Below the pieces are notes generated by a model. The model saw only the letters and a list, made by a program, of their open reading frames with translations, searched no databases and had not been told where the DNA came from. A stretch of DNA of 64,000 bases from Diphasiastrum complanatum (taxonomy: Eukaryota; Streptophyta; Lycopodiopsida; Lycopodiales; Lycopodiaceae), in NCBI GenBank assembly GCA_029204225.1, contig CM055101.1, positions 60,533,340-60,597,339 on the forward strand, written 5' to 3'. How positions within the stretch are numbered: position 1 is the first letter of the stretch; the number at the start of each line of letters is the position of its first letter. This document shows positions 1 to 12,115 of this stretch, piece by piece. Position numbers and translations under genes: made by a program.

Positions 1-185
1 ATGGATGTAGTGTTAATGCTTAGTGTTAATGGATGTTAGTGTTAGATCCTCCATTCACGTTGAAATCTGAACTATGCTATCGCTCTCATGGGAATGAACC
101 TACACGTGACAACTAACTCCGTCTCTTTGATACTAGATTGACTAGATCTTCGATTAAGGTTAGGCAAGAAAAGAAACCCACTACA
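1..185 (+). repeat. 3' end of a Ty3/gypsy 5' LTR (cut by window start)
   Basis: The stretch ends in CTACA four bases before a tRNA-Asp primer-binding site, so it should be the U5 end of a 5' LTR whose start lies outside the window. No matching 3' LTR was seen downstream of the element, so the boundary rests only on the CA end and the PBS. Confidence 0.6.
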
Positions 186-189
186 ATTT

Positions 190-207
190 TGGCGCCGTTG
201 CCGGGGA
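190..207 (+). other. Primer-binding site, tRNA-Asp type
   Basis: The 18-mer TGGCGCCGTTGCCGGGGA matches the primer site of plant Athila/Tat-type Ty3/gypsy elements, which is complementary to the 3' end of tRNA-Asp. It sits just after the LTR end and fixes the plus-strand orientation of the element that follows. Confidence 0.85.
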
Positions 208-1396
208 GCTACGCCAATTTTTCAGTTTGTAGCATGTTTGATTGATGGTTAGCTTGCATTAGGCATCTTGTCGTGGCATGAATAGTGCTAGATCTGCATT
301 TTAAGGTTAGTTTGGGATTGATTTTGCTTGATTTGAGTGGATTTGCTTGTTTGAAATCTAATTTGATTATTAAACAGGGAAAGCTATTCAGATCACCAAT
401 CTTAAGATCCATTTGGATCTGAGATATCAGAGAAAATAACAAAAATCGGTCAAATCTGTCCAGATTTGGTCAAAAAGAGAAAAAAAGCGTCATCAGAGCT
501 CAGAACTTTTTACCCTCCTTCTGGAAACCTTCGCCGAGTTGCAGACACCTTCGGTTTTGTTTAGAGAACCTTTAGTTTGAAGGGCGAAGATTAATTCCCA
601 GCATATTTCCAAAAATATCAAAAAAAACCGCCAAAAAAAATACTAAAAATTATTAAAACCTTAAAAAATACAGAAAAAGAACCTTCGCCCAATTTACTGT
701 GCTAAGATGTGATTCAGATCTATCTACTACCAGGTTGGCGAAGAATTATACCAGAAATAAAAAGGGTTTCAGAAGATCAGTTGTCATATTGTCATATTTT
801 TGCCAAAAAAGTCACTTTTTTGCGAAATTATCAGTATTACTCTTGATCCTTCGCCAAGTTTTCAGAACATTCTATTTATAAAAAAAATACCATTTTTTGA
901 GTTCGGCAAAGATTCTTCTTGATTAGATCACAAAAAATCTTGATTTTTACCCTCGCCAGATTACAGAAACTGTATTTCCTTGTGTTAGAAACCTTCGTCC
1001 AGTTTTTCATAGTTTTATCTATGTCAGATCTTCCATCTAAGAAGTCAGCGAAGGTTATTTTTAAAGAAATTGCCAAAAAAGTGTTCAGAGAGTTTTTTTT
1101 TCCAAAATAGCATTGTTGAACCTTCGCCAAGCCAACTTTCGCCTAGTGAACCTTCGTCAGTCCTATTTTTAGTTTTCGATTTTCCAGATCAAGTCTCTGT
1201 CAAAATTTGGATCAAATCTGATATATTCTGAATTGGATTCTGAGAAATTTATCATTTTGATCGAATTTCGAAAAGTTTTCATCATATAGAATCAGATTCT
1301 TGAAAAGTGGAATAGATCTAGCAGATCTAATCTGAGATAGTTTTTTGGAAAAATCTAGATCCAATCTCATTATCTATTTGATCTAAATTTGTAAAG
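208..1396 (+). other. Gypsy 5' leader with dispersed AACCTTCGCC-like motifs
   Basis: A non-coding leader between the PBS and gag, AT-rich with A/T homopolymer runs. It contains many near-copies of AACCTTCGCCGAG (around 535, 680, 847, 990, 1,120 and 1,150) and several in antisense (around 588, 735 and 1,041). The same motif recurs after pol at 7,640-7,900. No credible gene is present. Confidence 0.6.
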
Positions 1397-2887
1397 ATGG
1401 CTGCCCTTGGAGCTGCTCCACAGGAGGTCAATCCAATTATTGTTAGAAGAGCACCCCGATTGGATCTACCCAAATATAATGGATTAACGGATCCAGTTAG
1501 ATTTCTACAGATCTATGCTGAATCCTGTGAGGTCTACGGTAAGATTTATTCTCAAGATAAACTTAACCTGTTTCCTACGGCCTTAACAAGCACAGCACAA
1601 TATTGGTACTATAACCAAGATGAAACTGAGCGTACAGATTGGGAGGTTGTTAAACGAGCCCTTATCACACGGTTCAAATTGCGAAAGTTTATGGAAGACC
1701 CTTTCCTACTTTTAAGTAAAATTAAAATGGGGGAAAGCGGGAAATGGTTCGAGATTACATCGAAAGGATGAAACGTCTTAGATCTGAATGCGAACCTGAG
1801 TTGATTTATGAAAATGCCATGATTATGTGGTTTTTGTCAGATCTACCTAAACGGATCAGACGTGAACTGAAACGCTATAATGAGTACCCACTTTTTCAAA
1901 ATGCTATGGACGATGTAATTCGGGAGGGGGGTGAAGATCTAGATGATGAGTTGAATGTCAGTATGTTGCCTTATACAGCAGGGAAGACTACTACGACATC
2001 CACCACTATTGCATCAACGAATGTCAATGCTACTGCAGAAATGATGCTCAATGAGTTCGAGAAACTTGGGAAGACCCAGCAGAAACGGATGGAAAAGTTG
2101 CAGTTGCAATTTGATGAGAAGATCAAAGCATTGGAAAATTTCCACGAAGAAGCGAACAAGGAACCTAAGAAGTTTGCAAAGACTTTTCCTACCAGGAAAA
2201 ATATCTAGTGTTCTATTTGGACAGGAAATCACACAGTGAACGAGTGTCCTCAATTGAAAAAACGAATGGAAATCAGTGTTTGCCATCTGTGTAATTCACT
2301 TGACCATGAGACTACTTTTTGCAACTTCAACCCTCGGATAATTCAGCAACGGTATGCCCAGATGGGATATCAAGATCCACAGTATGGAGGTAATCCAGCA
2401 GCAAGACTGCGACAATCTACTCTTGGATACCCGGAACATCTAGCTTTGTTTGCCCCACCAAAACACTCCGCTCCTCCTGCTAATTTGATGGAACCAGAAC
2501 CTTACGGAAGTGTTGAGAAATGGAGCTATGGTAATGATTAGGAAGGTGGATCTTCAGAAACAGTATGTCATTTATGCTGCCGCTCAACAACAAGCCTCGA
2601 GAAATTGGACCATAGCACCACTTGGATGCTTTGCATATGGAGAAAATCACAAAGTTGCAGAATGCCCAAATAACGGAAAATTTGTACCATTAAGTCATGA
2701 TTGTGGATATGGGCATTGCTATAAAGACTGTCCAGCAAGACCGAAACCACCACCAACTGTAGCACCTGTAAATTTGATAACCATCAAGCAAGGATCAATA
2801 GCTCCAAATAAACCAAGTGCACCCTTGATGGTGGTCACCAGAGCACAAAAGCAAAAAAGAACCAGCAGTGGATCCAGTACCTGCTGA
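1397..2887 (+). pseudogene. gag: Ty3/gypsy gag (capsid and zinc knuckles), frameshifted
   Basis: Gag packages element RNA in virus-like particles. The first part (1,397-1,771) reads as a retrotransposon capsid domain with LDLPKYNGLTDPVRFLQIYAE and WYYNQDETERTDWEVVKRAL. A frameshift near 1,745-1,770 moves the reading to another frame (1,744-2,208, VRDYIERMKRLRSECEPE). Downstream are a CCHC knuckle (CX2CX4HX4C, CHLCNSLDHETTFC, about 2,281-2,322) and a degenerate second Cys/His cluster (about 2,625-2,735). At least three frames are needed to read it, so it is dead. It is followed in order by protease and pol, as in gypsy elements. Confidence 0.75.
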
Positions 2888-3153
2888 TTCTATTCCATTA
2901 AACGAAACGCCAACAGCATCGGGAGTCTATCCAAATCTTAATGCAGAAAAATCGAAGATATCAGGATATGAGACAGTGCATTAAACATCTGCAAGAAGAA
3001 GAGGAACTTGAAGCTGCTAAAGTAACAGCTGAAGTTCGGTCTTCACCATTGCAGTCTCCAAGAAATTTACGTATGGATATAAATGATCAGTTACATCATC
3101 ACGAAGAACCCTTCAAGATGACTGAACCGGAAACACCGCATACATAATTACTC

Positions 3154-3660
3154 ATGAACATTTTGTCTAGCAAGATCAATATTTCAGTGGGAGAGTTCCT
3201 AAAGTTGGTGCCAAAAGCTAAAGAAGTCTTAGCGCAAAAGTTAGCTCAAGAAGAACTAGAAGTCCACCAGGAGCCGCTTTTTTGTGTTGGATTTGAAGAA
3301 TCTAACGATGTACTCCATTTTGGAGCCGCTTTGGAAAGTGAACAAAAGAATATCACTCTGCCAATACAACATAGACAATTTTCTAAAGAAACAACCGTGA
3401 TAGATGACAGTTCAGGAGTTAACCTGATTTCTACAAAGCTATGTACAAAATGGGGCCTTACAAAGATTAAGCCTGCTATTTTTGCTATTAAGCTAGCGGA
3501 TCAAATGACAGTTTGTCCACAAGGAATGGTGGAAGATATACCTGTCAGGATTGCAGGAGTATAGTTTGTCATTACTTTCGTCGTGATGGACTTACCAGAA
3601 GCACCAAATGTCTACCAAGTTCTATTGGGACGTCCATGGTTATGAGCTGCGCAAGTAGTT
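3154..3660 (+). pseudogene. Ty3/gypsy aspartic protease region, degraded
   Basis: The aspartic protease would cut the Gag-Pol polyprotein. The frame at 3,154-3,564 contains TVIDDSSGVNLISTKLC, which fits the active-site region D-S/T-G followed by hydrophobics; here it reads DDSSG, so the catalytic triplet is altered. After a stop the same fold seems to continue (LPEAPNVYQVLLGRPWL, about 3,586-3,643), matching the usual ILG.PWL motif near the protease end. The gag-to-RT position agrees. The assignment is by motif and order only. Confidence 0.6.
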
Positions 3661-4564
3661 CATGACTGGGGTACCAGAAAAATCACTTTTGAAAATTGTG
3701 AACGTGCAGTTAAAGTTGATCCTACGACTTGGACTATCAAACCAGTGGTTCAAAAAGCAGATGATAATTCATCAACAACGAATCACACTTGTGATTGACC
3801 AGAGAAAAAATTGGGAGTTCACTATGATTCTCAAACGGATACTGTCAATTGAAATGAAGCTCTTGCAATACAGCAGGATATATGTGTCAACAAGATATTC
3901 AATCAGAGTTGAGCGAGATTTCCTTATTAGATCGAACTTTGGATACACCAATCATGTTTCCACTAAATGTACTGAATGTAGTCTGGATATCAACAGAACC
4001 TATACCAGATCCAATTGAGAATGATCTCATACCAGTGAGCCATGCCTTAACTTATGATGGCAATGCAGAACCTACGGATGAACAGATTCTACATCATATG
4101 GATCCAGCCAGATTTGGAGTGCGTAATGTTCCTGATGAACCAACAATCAAACTGCCCAAAGTAGTTATATTGAAGGGAGGTAGGATCACAAGTTCGATTA
4201 CGAAGAAACAAGCTAAGCAACATTATAATACGGTCCTGAAATGGGAAAATCCCCCTCAAAAGATCGATTCAAAGGAAGTGCCACCTCTATTGGATAAAGG
4301 CAAAGAAAAAGTCAAGAATGATCCTTCAAGTCAGATTTCCAGCAAGACATCATCGTCTAGGAAGTCCTCACCTGTGAAGAAAGATTTATCATCCCAAAAG
4401 TCATCACCTCCTTCTAAGAAGGCTAAACGAAGATCCAAGACAAGTCCTTTTGAAAAAGAACAAGCAGATGTAGTCCAGCATGATATGCCAGAGCATTTTA
4501 AACATTATACACTGGATGATGTGGTTATTATGTTACCTAAAGCACATGTGAACCTGAAGAACAC
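3661..4564 (+). other. Linker between protease and RT, Ser/Lys-rich
   Basis: The frame from 3,882 to 4,613 is open and encodes a hydrophilic Ser/Lys-rich stretch (SSQISSKTSSSRKSSPVKKD, about 4,324-4,383) before the reverse transcriptase. Gypsy elements of this group often carry a variable linker here. I recognise no catalytic domain. Confidence 0.45.
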
Positions 4565-7348
4565 ATGCCAAAATCTAGAGAGATTTACGATGGCCCAGCT
4601 AGGACGCAGCTAATGAATCTTGCTGAACCAGGAGAACCGGAAAAGATTGTACAAGTGGGATCACAACTTACTCCTGAACAGTATCAAGCACTCCGTTTAT
4701 TACTTATTAAGTATCAACATTGTTTTGCATGGACTTATCAAGATTTGAAGGGTATTCCGACATTAGTGATTAAACATACCATACCTTTAGTACCTGATGC
4801 AGTACCAAAGGTTACAAAGTTCTATCGTTGTAATCCTAATGTGGCAGATCTGATAAAACAAGAACTTCAGATATTACTTGACGCCGATTTCATTTATGAG
4901 ATTGAGCATATAGAATGGATTTCACCGATTGTCATTGTTCCTAAGAAAAATGAGAAATTGCGAATCTGTGTGAATCTCAAAGCATTGTATAAAGTGACAC
5001 AGAAGGATCACTTTCCGTTACCTTTTACTGAAAGCATTTTGGATCGCCTTGCTGGAGCAGAAGCTTATAGTTTCCTGGATGGATTTAGTGGTTACAACCA
5101 GGTTAAGATTGCACCTGCTGATCGCCACAAAACTGCTTTTGCAACAGAATGGGGCACCTATGCTTACAAAGTAATGTCGTTTGGACTCTGTAATGCACCA
5201 AGTTCATTCCAAAGACTAATGCAATTTGCTTTTAAAGATTATCTGCAGAAATTCCTTGAAATTTACTTGGACAACTTGGGAATTCATAGTACAGATACAG
5301 ACCATCTAGATCGATTAGAGAAAGTATTTGAAAGATGCCGCAAATATCAGATTTCTCTAAATCCAGAAAAATGCCAAACATGGGTTTTGCACGGAGTTGT
5401 ACTTGGACATGTGATATCAAGACATGGTATTGCCACCGATTATTCTAAGATCAAAGTTATTGTGGAATTGCCACCACCAGCAACAATTCGAGGAGTTTAT
5501 ATGTTTATGGATCATGCGAACTACTATCGCATTTTTATTATCTTCTTTGCGGATTTAGCACGACCTATATACAAACTAACTATTGTTCCTATTTGGACAG
5601 TAGAGCCGTTAGAAGCCTTTGAAAAGTTAAAAAAAGTATTATTTTCAGCACCAATACTGCATTCTCCATATTGGACATTAGAATTTCATGTTCATACAGA
5701 TGCCTCAAAATACGCCATTGGATCAGTTTTGACGCAGCCAGGTGACTATAAGAAGGATTATCCCATACGATTTGCAAGCAGACAGCTTACAGATCCAGAG
5801 AAGAATTATTCAACAACAGAACGTGAAACGTTAGCCATGATTTTTTTTGTTTGAAAACTTCGTCACCACCTCATGGAAACGCACTTTGCATTTTATACGG
5901 ATCATCAACCTTTACTTTACTTGGTAAACAAGACGTGTAATAGTGGACGTACTGCAAGATGGTTATTATTATTGACTGAATTTGACTTTTGAATTGTGGT
6001 TAGAAAGGGAAAGCAACATTATCTAGCCGATCACGTTTCGCGAATTGAATCCGCACCAGTTAATACTGAAGTGGATGATGAACTGCCAGATGCTGCGTTG
6101 TTCTATGTTGAAGCAGTACCTGAGTGGGCGGCAGATATTGTTGAGTACCTGATGCTAGGACAACCGAATGACTCTTTTACAAAAGTACAGAAGAGACAAT
6201 TGATTCATAAGGCTCAACCAAATCAATTAATTGTAGGACAATTGTACCATCGTGGATCAGATAATATTTTACGAAGATGTGTTTTACCGCATGAAGTACC
6301 AGATTTAATCATGTTTTCACATGATGGCATGGGTGGAGGACATTTCTCTACAGATATTACTGTTCGCAAACTTTTGCAATCCAGTTATTGGTGGTCTACG
6401 CTTCATAAGGACACAGAAAATTTTATTCAGACATGTGATGTTTGCCAACGAGCACGACGGCCTACTTGACAAAATTATGAACCCTTACATCCGGTTTTAT
6501 CGGAAGCACCATTTGAAAAATGGGGACTGGATTATGTTGGTCCTATTCATCCTGTCGTGCAAAGATCTCAGGCCCGATACATTATCGTCGCAACTGATTA
6601 TATGACCAAGTGGGTTGAAGCCAAAGCTGTCAAAGTGGCTGATGCGAAATCTACGACCAAGTTTCTATATGAAAATATTATAATCAGATTTGGATGTCCG
6701 ATCGAAATTGTCAGTGACCGGGGTACACACTTTGTTAATCAAACAATAAAGTGTTTATTGGAAGATTTTTTTGTTATACACAGATTTAGTACTCCCTATT
6801 ATCCCAGAGAGAATGGCCAAGCTGAATCTTCCAATAAGATTCTCTGCACGATTATGACAAAGACAGTTGAAGCAAGTCGGTGCGATTGGGAACATAAACT
6901 ATATGCAACATTATAGGCATTCAAAACCGCTTGCAAAAAAAGTACCAATCAAACGCCTTTTCAACTGGTTTATGGTCAAGATGTTGTTATGCCAATTGAA
7001 TTTTTAATCCCATCTTTACGCATAGCAGCAACGGAATGCTTAAATGATGATATGTCCTTACAACTCCGTCATGAAGTGTTGCACAAATTATGTGAAACCC
7101 GATTGATGGCAGTTCATGCCTTAGCAGCAGAGAAAGCCCGCCACAAGGCATGGCACGATCGTCGATTGCACGAAAAAGGTCTGAAAGCAGGAGATCTTGC
7201 ATTGATGTACAAAACCAAGCTGATCAAGGGTAAGTTGAAGTTTACCGGTGAAGGCCCGTATAAAGTGAAGGAAATCCTGAACTATGGTGCAGTAATTCTT
7301 GAGCACTTGGATGGAAAACGATTTGATACTCCGATAAATGGCAGCTGA
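4565..7348 (+). pseudogene. pol: Ty3/gypsy pol: reverse transcriptase, RNase H, integrase
   Basis: One reading frame carries the whole pol, broken by stops near 5,852, 5,988, 6,467 and 6,914. RT shows IVPKKNEKLRICVNLKAL, FSGYNQVKIAPADRHKTAF, and YLDN at about 5,262 where YxDD is expected. RNase H follows (HVHTDASKYAIGSVL, about 5,690). Integrase has an HHCC finger ending CDVCQRARRP (about 6,434), a core with GLDYVGPI, IVSDRGTHFVNQ and YYPRENGQAES, then a C-terminal region to 7,346. RT-RNaseH-integrase order defines Ty3/gypsy. Three of the stops are TGA where Arg CGA is plausible and one is TAG where Trp is expected, which points to C-to-T decay rather than indels. Confidence 0.85.
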
Positions 7349-8132
7349 TTACGCAAGTTTTGGCAGCCTACTCCACCTATTCAGCAAGCCTGATCTCAAT
7401 ATATTTTTAATTTTATTTGTTTTTCAATTTTTTGTTTTCATTATTTAATTTGCTGAGTTTTTTGGAAAAAGACAATTAAAAAAAAAAACAAACAAACAAA
7501 AAGAAAAGCAAAAAAATAAGGAAAGACTGATGAGCAAAAGTCAGGAAGTCATCAACATAAGGAAAAGAAAGCACAGTATTTTTTATGGACAATGACTTAG
7601 AAAATCATTGATTTGGACAGATTTGGCCAATACAGTATCAGAAACCTTCGCTGAGCTCTCAAACTGTACATCCACCCTTGATTTATCTAAATTGAGGTGG
7701 GCGAAGGTCCCTTGATAAGAGAAAATCCAATTTTGAGACAAGCGAATGTTCAGTGATATGCCATTTTGAAAACCTTCGCCGAGCATCATAACCTCATTAT
7801 GAACCTTCGTCGACCTGCTAGATGATCTTAAAATGTCAAAATTAGGTTGTCCATAGATTCAGATTGTCTGATAGGTTCAGATCCCTAGAAACCTTCGTCG
7901 AAATTTTTATAGCCTATTTTTATAGTACTGCACATGCCTGCAAATTTTGTTTAGAACTGATCAGCCAAACTACTATTCAGTGTAATGGACCCACCAAATT
8001 CACCTATAAGTTGGCTGAATTCGATTCATTCCTCACTTGTGCTAGCGAAGCTCTTGCGAAATTTTCTTGCGATCAGAGCCTTCCAAATTTCCTGCATTGC
8101 CTGATACACTTTCACGTGTTTATAATTCCTTT
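7349..8132 (+). other. Gypsy non-coding spacer between pol and extra ORF
   Basis: No coding potential. An A-rich stretch (7,478-7,520) is followed by further copies of the AACCTTCGCC-like motif near 7,644, 7,775, 7,802 and 7,890, with an antisense copy near 7,700, as in the 5' leader. I see no PPT or LTR here, so the element continues past this spacer. Confidence 0.5.
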
Positions 8133-8970
8133 ATGATCATCATGTCTTCTACCGATACTTCCCAGTCTCCACGCTATATTATCCATCGTGATGTCCCATC
8201 TGCAACGGACATCATGATTTTTCCTAACACAAGCATGGTCACTCAGTGGATAACCCTTGCGGAGCCTCTGCTCACTGCAATGGGTATTCATGAGAGAGCC
8301 TTTTCGGCTCGCATCAATATGGATTTCATCACTCTTGCCTTCAGTACGTGGAAGGAAGAGAAATCCAAATTCTATATCACTTTCCAGGGAGCCACACACA
8401 AAGTGCGTGTCACTGAGGCCGCACTTGCAACTATAGGAATATCATCTGGTACGCAGGCCTCACCCAATCACAAGCACGCCAAACAAGCCATCAAGCCATT
8501 TATTGACCTCACGAACGATCTGCACTGGAACAATAATGGCTACCTTTTGGAAGCCATCACTGAGCTTTCCATCCACGTTGTTGCCCAGCTATTGAATAAT
8601 TTCCTGATGGTTGGCAACCTCAGGAAATACCGCATCACATCTCAAATCCTTCACAAAATAGTGGAATTCCACACTAAGTTGGCCAAAGCCTCTCTTGAAC
8701 CATATATTTGGTTCAAGATTGTTTCCGGTGAGCCCAAGCGAGCTATTAAGGCCAATACTAAGCATCAGTTCGCTGCTGGCTCTTTATTGTCCCTCTTAGC
8801 CGCTTCTCACTTAGAAAACAGAATCCATGACTTCCACCTGGATTCTGTGCTTTTGGTTTACAAAGAAGCATCGGCAGAATCATTCCATCAGGCCTTAAGC
8901 TCTCATAGTCGGTGTCGTCCACGCAGCGAGATCGTAATTTTTGACTCGCCTTCTGCGTCACGACGTCGCA
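8133..8970 (+). CDS. Extra ORF downstream of gypsy pol, function unknown
   Basis: An open frame of about 280 codons starts at MIIMSSTDTSQSPRY (another Met three codons on) and runs uninterrupted until it meets copia sequence near 8,975, where it reads out of frame into foreign sequence and stops at 9,063-9,065. It has mixed polar and helical character, with no signal peptide or clear transmembrane segment. Tat and Athila lineage gypsy elements often carry an additional ORF beside gag-pol, and position plus the tRNA-Asp primer site suggest this is one. It does not look like a fusion glycoprotein. That it stays open while pol has four stops is odd. The C-terminus is probably truncated by the copia junction. 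Confidence 0.5.
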
Positions 8971-8974
8971 CTAG

Positions 8975-10166
8975 GCATACTTGCAGCCTCCAGAGGGAGA
9001 CCCGAGGAGAGCTGAATGGATCAGAAAGGATGTGCGCGCAATGGCGATCAACGTTTCGTCCATAAATGAAGATCTACTCATGCAGATTGAAGACTGCGAA
9101 AGTAGCCATGTAGCGTGGGGAAGATTAAAGCAGAAGTATGAAGTGAGGACAACAGCTTCAGTCATGCACCTTCACAATCAGCTGCAATCAACAAGGTGGG
9201 ATGGCAACCAGTTGGATCAGCACGTTGAGAAGATCAGAATCTTCACTCAACTCGCTGCATCAAGACAGGAGCACCAGGTCCCAACACCACAGCAGCTGAT
9301 GTGCTTCATGAAATCTCTACCGACGTCCTATCAGCCGCCGAGAATGCTCATACTGAGTCTACCAGATATGACATTCGACAAAGTATTCAGTCTTGTCGCT
9401 GATGAGAGACGAAAGAGAGGGAAGCAGTGATCAAGAGAAGGCTCTCTTCACAAAAGAAAAGAAGAAGAACAAAAACAAGCCAAGATTCGAGAAGATGAAG
9501 TCCTCGAATCAACAATCTTCTTCCTGCGATCACTGTCACAAACCAGGCCATACATCCAACAAATGCTGGTTCAATCTAGCAATACCTTGCATGCATTGCA
9601 AGAAGAAAGGACATTCTGCATATGACTGCAGATTCAACCCAAAAAGAAAAAACAAAGCTGAAAAGGCAAACGTTGCAGAATCATCTAAAGATGCAGAAAG
9701 AGGTGACAAAGCTTTTACAATACTCGATGAAGCTTTGACAAACTACTCCGAACATGACTACGATGTGGTCATCAATTCAGGAGCAACATCTCACATAACC
9801 TGCAACAAGAAGATCTTGATCAACTTTCGCAAATTCGAAAATGACAGAGCGGTGATTCTAGGCGATGGAAGCAGACACGATGTCAAGGGCATCGGCTCTC
9901 TACAACTACGAACACTGTCAGGCCAAGCAAAACTGCCAGGAGCACTCTATGTGCCCTCACTCAGAAAAGATATGCTATATGTATCCAAGATGGCAGATCT
10001 AGGCATTCGAGTTTTGTTCGACGGCAACACTTGTTGTATGATCGAGAAGACGACAAACAAGTTTCTGACAGTCGGATGCAGAGAAGGAAACCTCTATCGA
10101 AATGCACTTGAGTCAATCAGAATATGCCAGAAAAGTGCTGAAGCAGTAGCACATGATGGACTGTGA
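8975..10166 (+). pseudogene. Ty1/copia gag and protease, 5'-truncated
   Basis: From about 8,975 copia Gag is read without its N-terminus: RKDVRAMAINVSSINEDLL, VAWGRLKQKYEVRTTASV and LPDMTFDKVFSLVADERRKR match the UBN2-type gag domain. A frameshift near 9,400-9,428 leads to two CCHC knuckles, CDHCHKPGHTSNKC (about 9,527) and CMHCKKKGHSAYDC (about 9,588). The protease active site reads VVINSGATSHIT at about 9,765; the expected catalytic Asp is Asn. LYVPSLRKDMLYVSKM follows. There is no PBS or 5' LTR, so the 5' end is lost where it abuts the gypsy ORF. Confidence 0.8.
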
Positions 10167-10169
10167 AGA

Positions 10170-10970
10170 GAAAGCCACACCAATGATCACTGGAGCCAAG
10201 CTCACGAAACAGGATTGCCCAAAAACAGAAGAGGAAGAATAGAAGATGGCAGGTATATCCTACCAGAACTTAATCAGTAGTCTGATGTACTTAACAATTT
10301 GTACCAGACTCGATTTAGCCTTCTCTATTTACGCATTGAGCCAATTCTGTTCCAAACCTGGTCTAGCACATTGGAAAATGACCAAATGAATTCTACAGTA
10401 TCTGAAGGGTACCCAGAATGTTGGATTAACCTACAAAGCTAGAAACAAAGAGAAAGGATTCGAGCTACATCACTACAGTGATGCGACCTAGGCGAGCTGC
10501 AAAGATGACAACAAGTCCATTACTGGAGGATGTACGATATCGTGCGGAGCTGCAATCAGCTGGATATGCAAAAAACAAACCTTGGTAGCTCAATCCTCTT
10601 GAGAAGCTGAGTATGTCGCAGCCTCGAAAGTGGCGAATGAGGTAGTGTGGCTACAAATAATGTTGGAGGCAATCGGGATACCACAAGAGGGGCCAGGCAC
10701 GATGATGATAGACTCTCAGAGTGCCATCTATCTGTCCCAGAATCCTGTCTTCCATTCAAAGACAAAGCACATTCCTCTGAAGTACCATCATATTTGAGAT
10801 TTGATCTCGAAAGGAGAGCTCCAGGTGCATCACATAAAATCAGAAAATATGATTGCAGATCTCCTCACAAAACCGCTCGACAACCCACTCTTTACCAAGC
10901 ACATAGAGGCAATTGGATTAAACGAACAAAGCTACAGGGTTCAAGAGGGAGTGTCAAAAATGATGGACTC
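10170..10970 (+). pseudogene. Ty1/copia RT C-terminus and RNase H
   Basis: After the protease the integrase and RT core are missing. The sequence resumes with SSLMYLTICTRLDLAFSIYA and continues through RNase H landmarks: HHYSDAT, KSITGGCTISCGAAISWICK, a degraded ST-x-AEY motif, IDSQSAIYLSQNPVFHSKTK and MIADLLTKPL. Several stops interrupt it (about 10,240, 10,387, 10,490, 10,600 and 10,797). It belongs with the gag-protease fragment just upstream and represents one internally deleted copia copy. Confidence 0.8.
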
Positions 10971-11480
10971 CTGCAGCTTTGTCGTAGCACGAACAAGACA
11001 CGAAGGTCGAACAATGTGCGACAGTCAACGTGTCTTTGACTCAAAGCACGAACAATTCGCGAATCAATCGCGAATCGCAAACACACCTCCAGGACCGCAG
11101 ACCGCAAAAGGGACTCGAAACGAAAAAGAAAAGAAACGAAAAGAACGAAAGAAAACGGGATATTATGAAACAGACGAAGAAAAATCTTTTGCGCTGCCAG
11201 CTGGCAGCTCAACGGGCTTCATGCCCAACTAAAACGAGTAGCAACGACGGAGACTAACTAACTAGTTGATTAGCATTAACTAGTCATGTGATTCGATGTT
11301 TAACTATCTTGTAAAATCCACATAGTGGAGGTATAAATGATCCTCTCTGGATCATAATAGTAGATGTGAATACAGAAATATGTAAGAGACAGAGAGAGAC
11401 GTAGCGAATAGAGTAAGAAAGTAAAGACACCAGAGTTGTGCATGGAAGTCTGCAACGAGAAGAACACAACGAAAGAGTAG
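10952..11480 (+). repeat. Probable copia 3' LTR (end uncertain)
   Basis: The polypurine run AAGAGGGAG at 10,943-10,951 is followed by TGTCAAAAATG, the expected PPT-to-LTR junction of a plus-strand copia element. A TATA-like GTATAAATG lies at 11,331. With no 5' copy to compare, the 3' boundary near 11,470-11,480 is a guess. Confidence 0.5.
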
Positions 11481-12115
11481 AATGTCATTTTGCCAACGAG
11501 CGAGACATTGACGAATTCACTCTAAACTAAAATTGATAATTCAGTTACTCTATTTTCATGCACCTTGTCTTGTGTTGTGTATCATGATTGCTAGAATAGA
11601 ATATGTTCTGTGATGCGTAGTTGAGTGTCTGGGATCTTGTAAGGGCTTCCCCACAAAAGAAAATTAAAACACAGAAAATTGTTCGTGATAAAGAAGACGA
11701 AGTGAGGACGAACACGAATCAGTCCCACGCACGCGCTCCCACGACATTAGTTATCCAAAAAGGTAAATTGCTCAGTTTCTTGTTCTCTACACTATATTGA
11801 ATATAGATTCGATGCTACTCTTGCCTAAATCAAGCAAATCGGATGGAAAAAAAATATTCAATTTGGAAATTCAAAATGTGAAACATGTTGATGATGCGAG
11901 ATGCCTAGAAGATAGAGATAGAATAAGAAATGCATTTTGAAATAGATTTGGCTCAATTTGAAAGAGAAGAAGACATTTCAAAAAAGGAACATGAAGAAAT
12001 ATTAAGTAGCCAACAAGATTGGGACACACGAGCTACAAATACATTGGGTATGATCAGTATGAGCATCTAGGACCACATCATTCCTTGTATTTCATCTCCA
12101 AACACTCCAAGTGTA
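11481..12115. other. Intergenic, nothing recognised
   Basis: No ORF, repeat or transposon landmark could be identified. Composition is AT-rich with a purine-rich patch at about 11,920-12,000. Confidence 0.5.
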
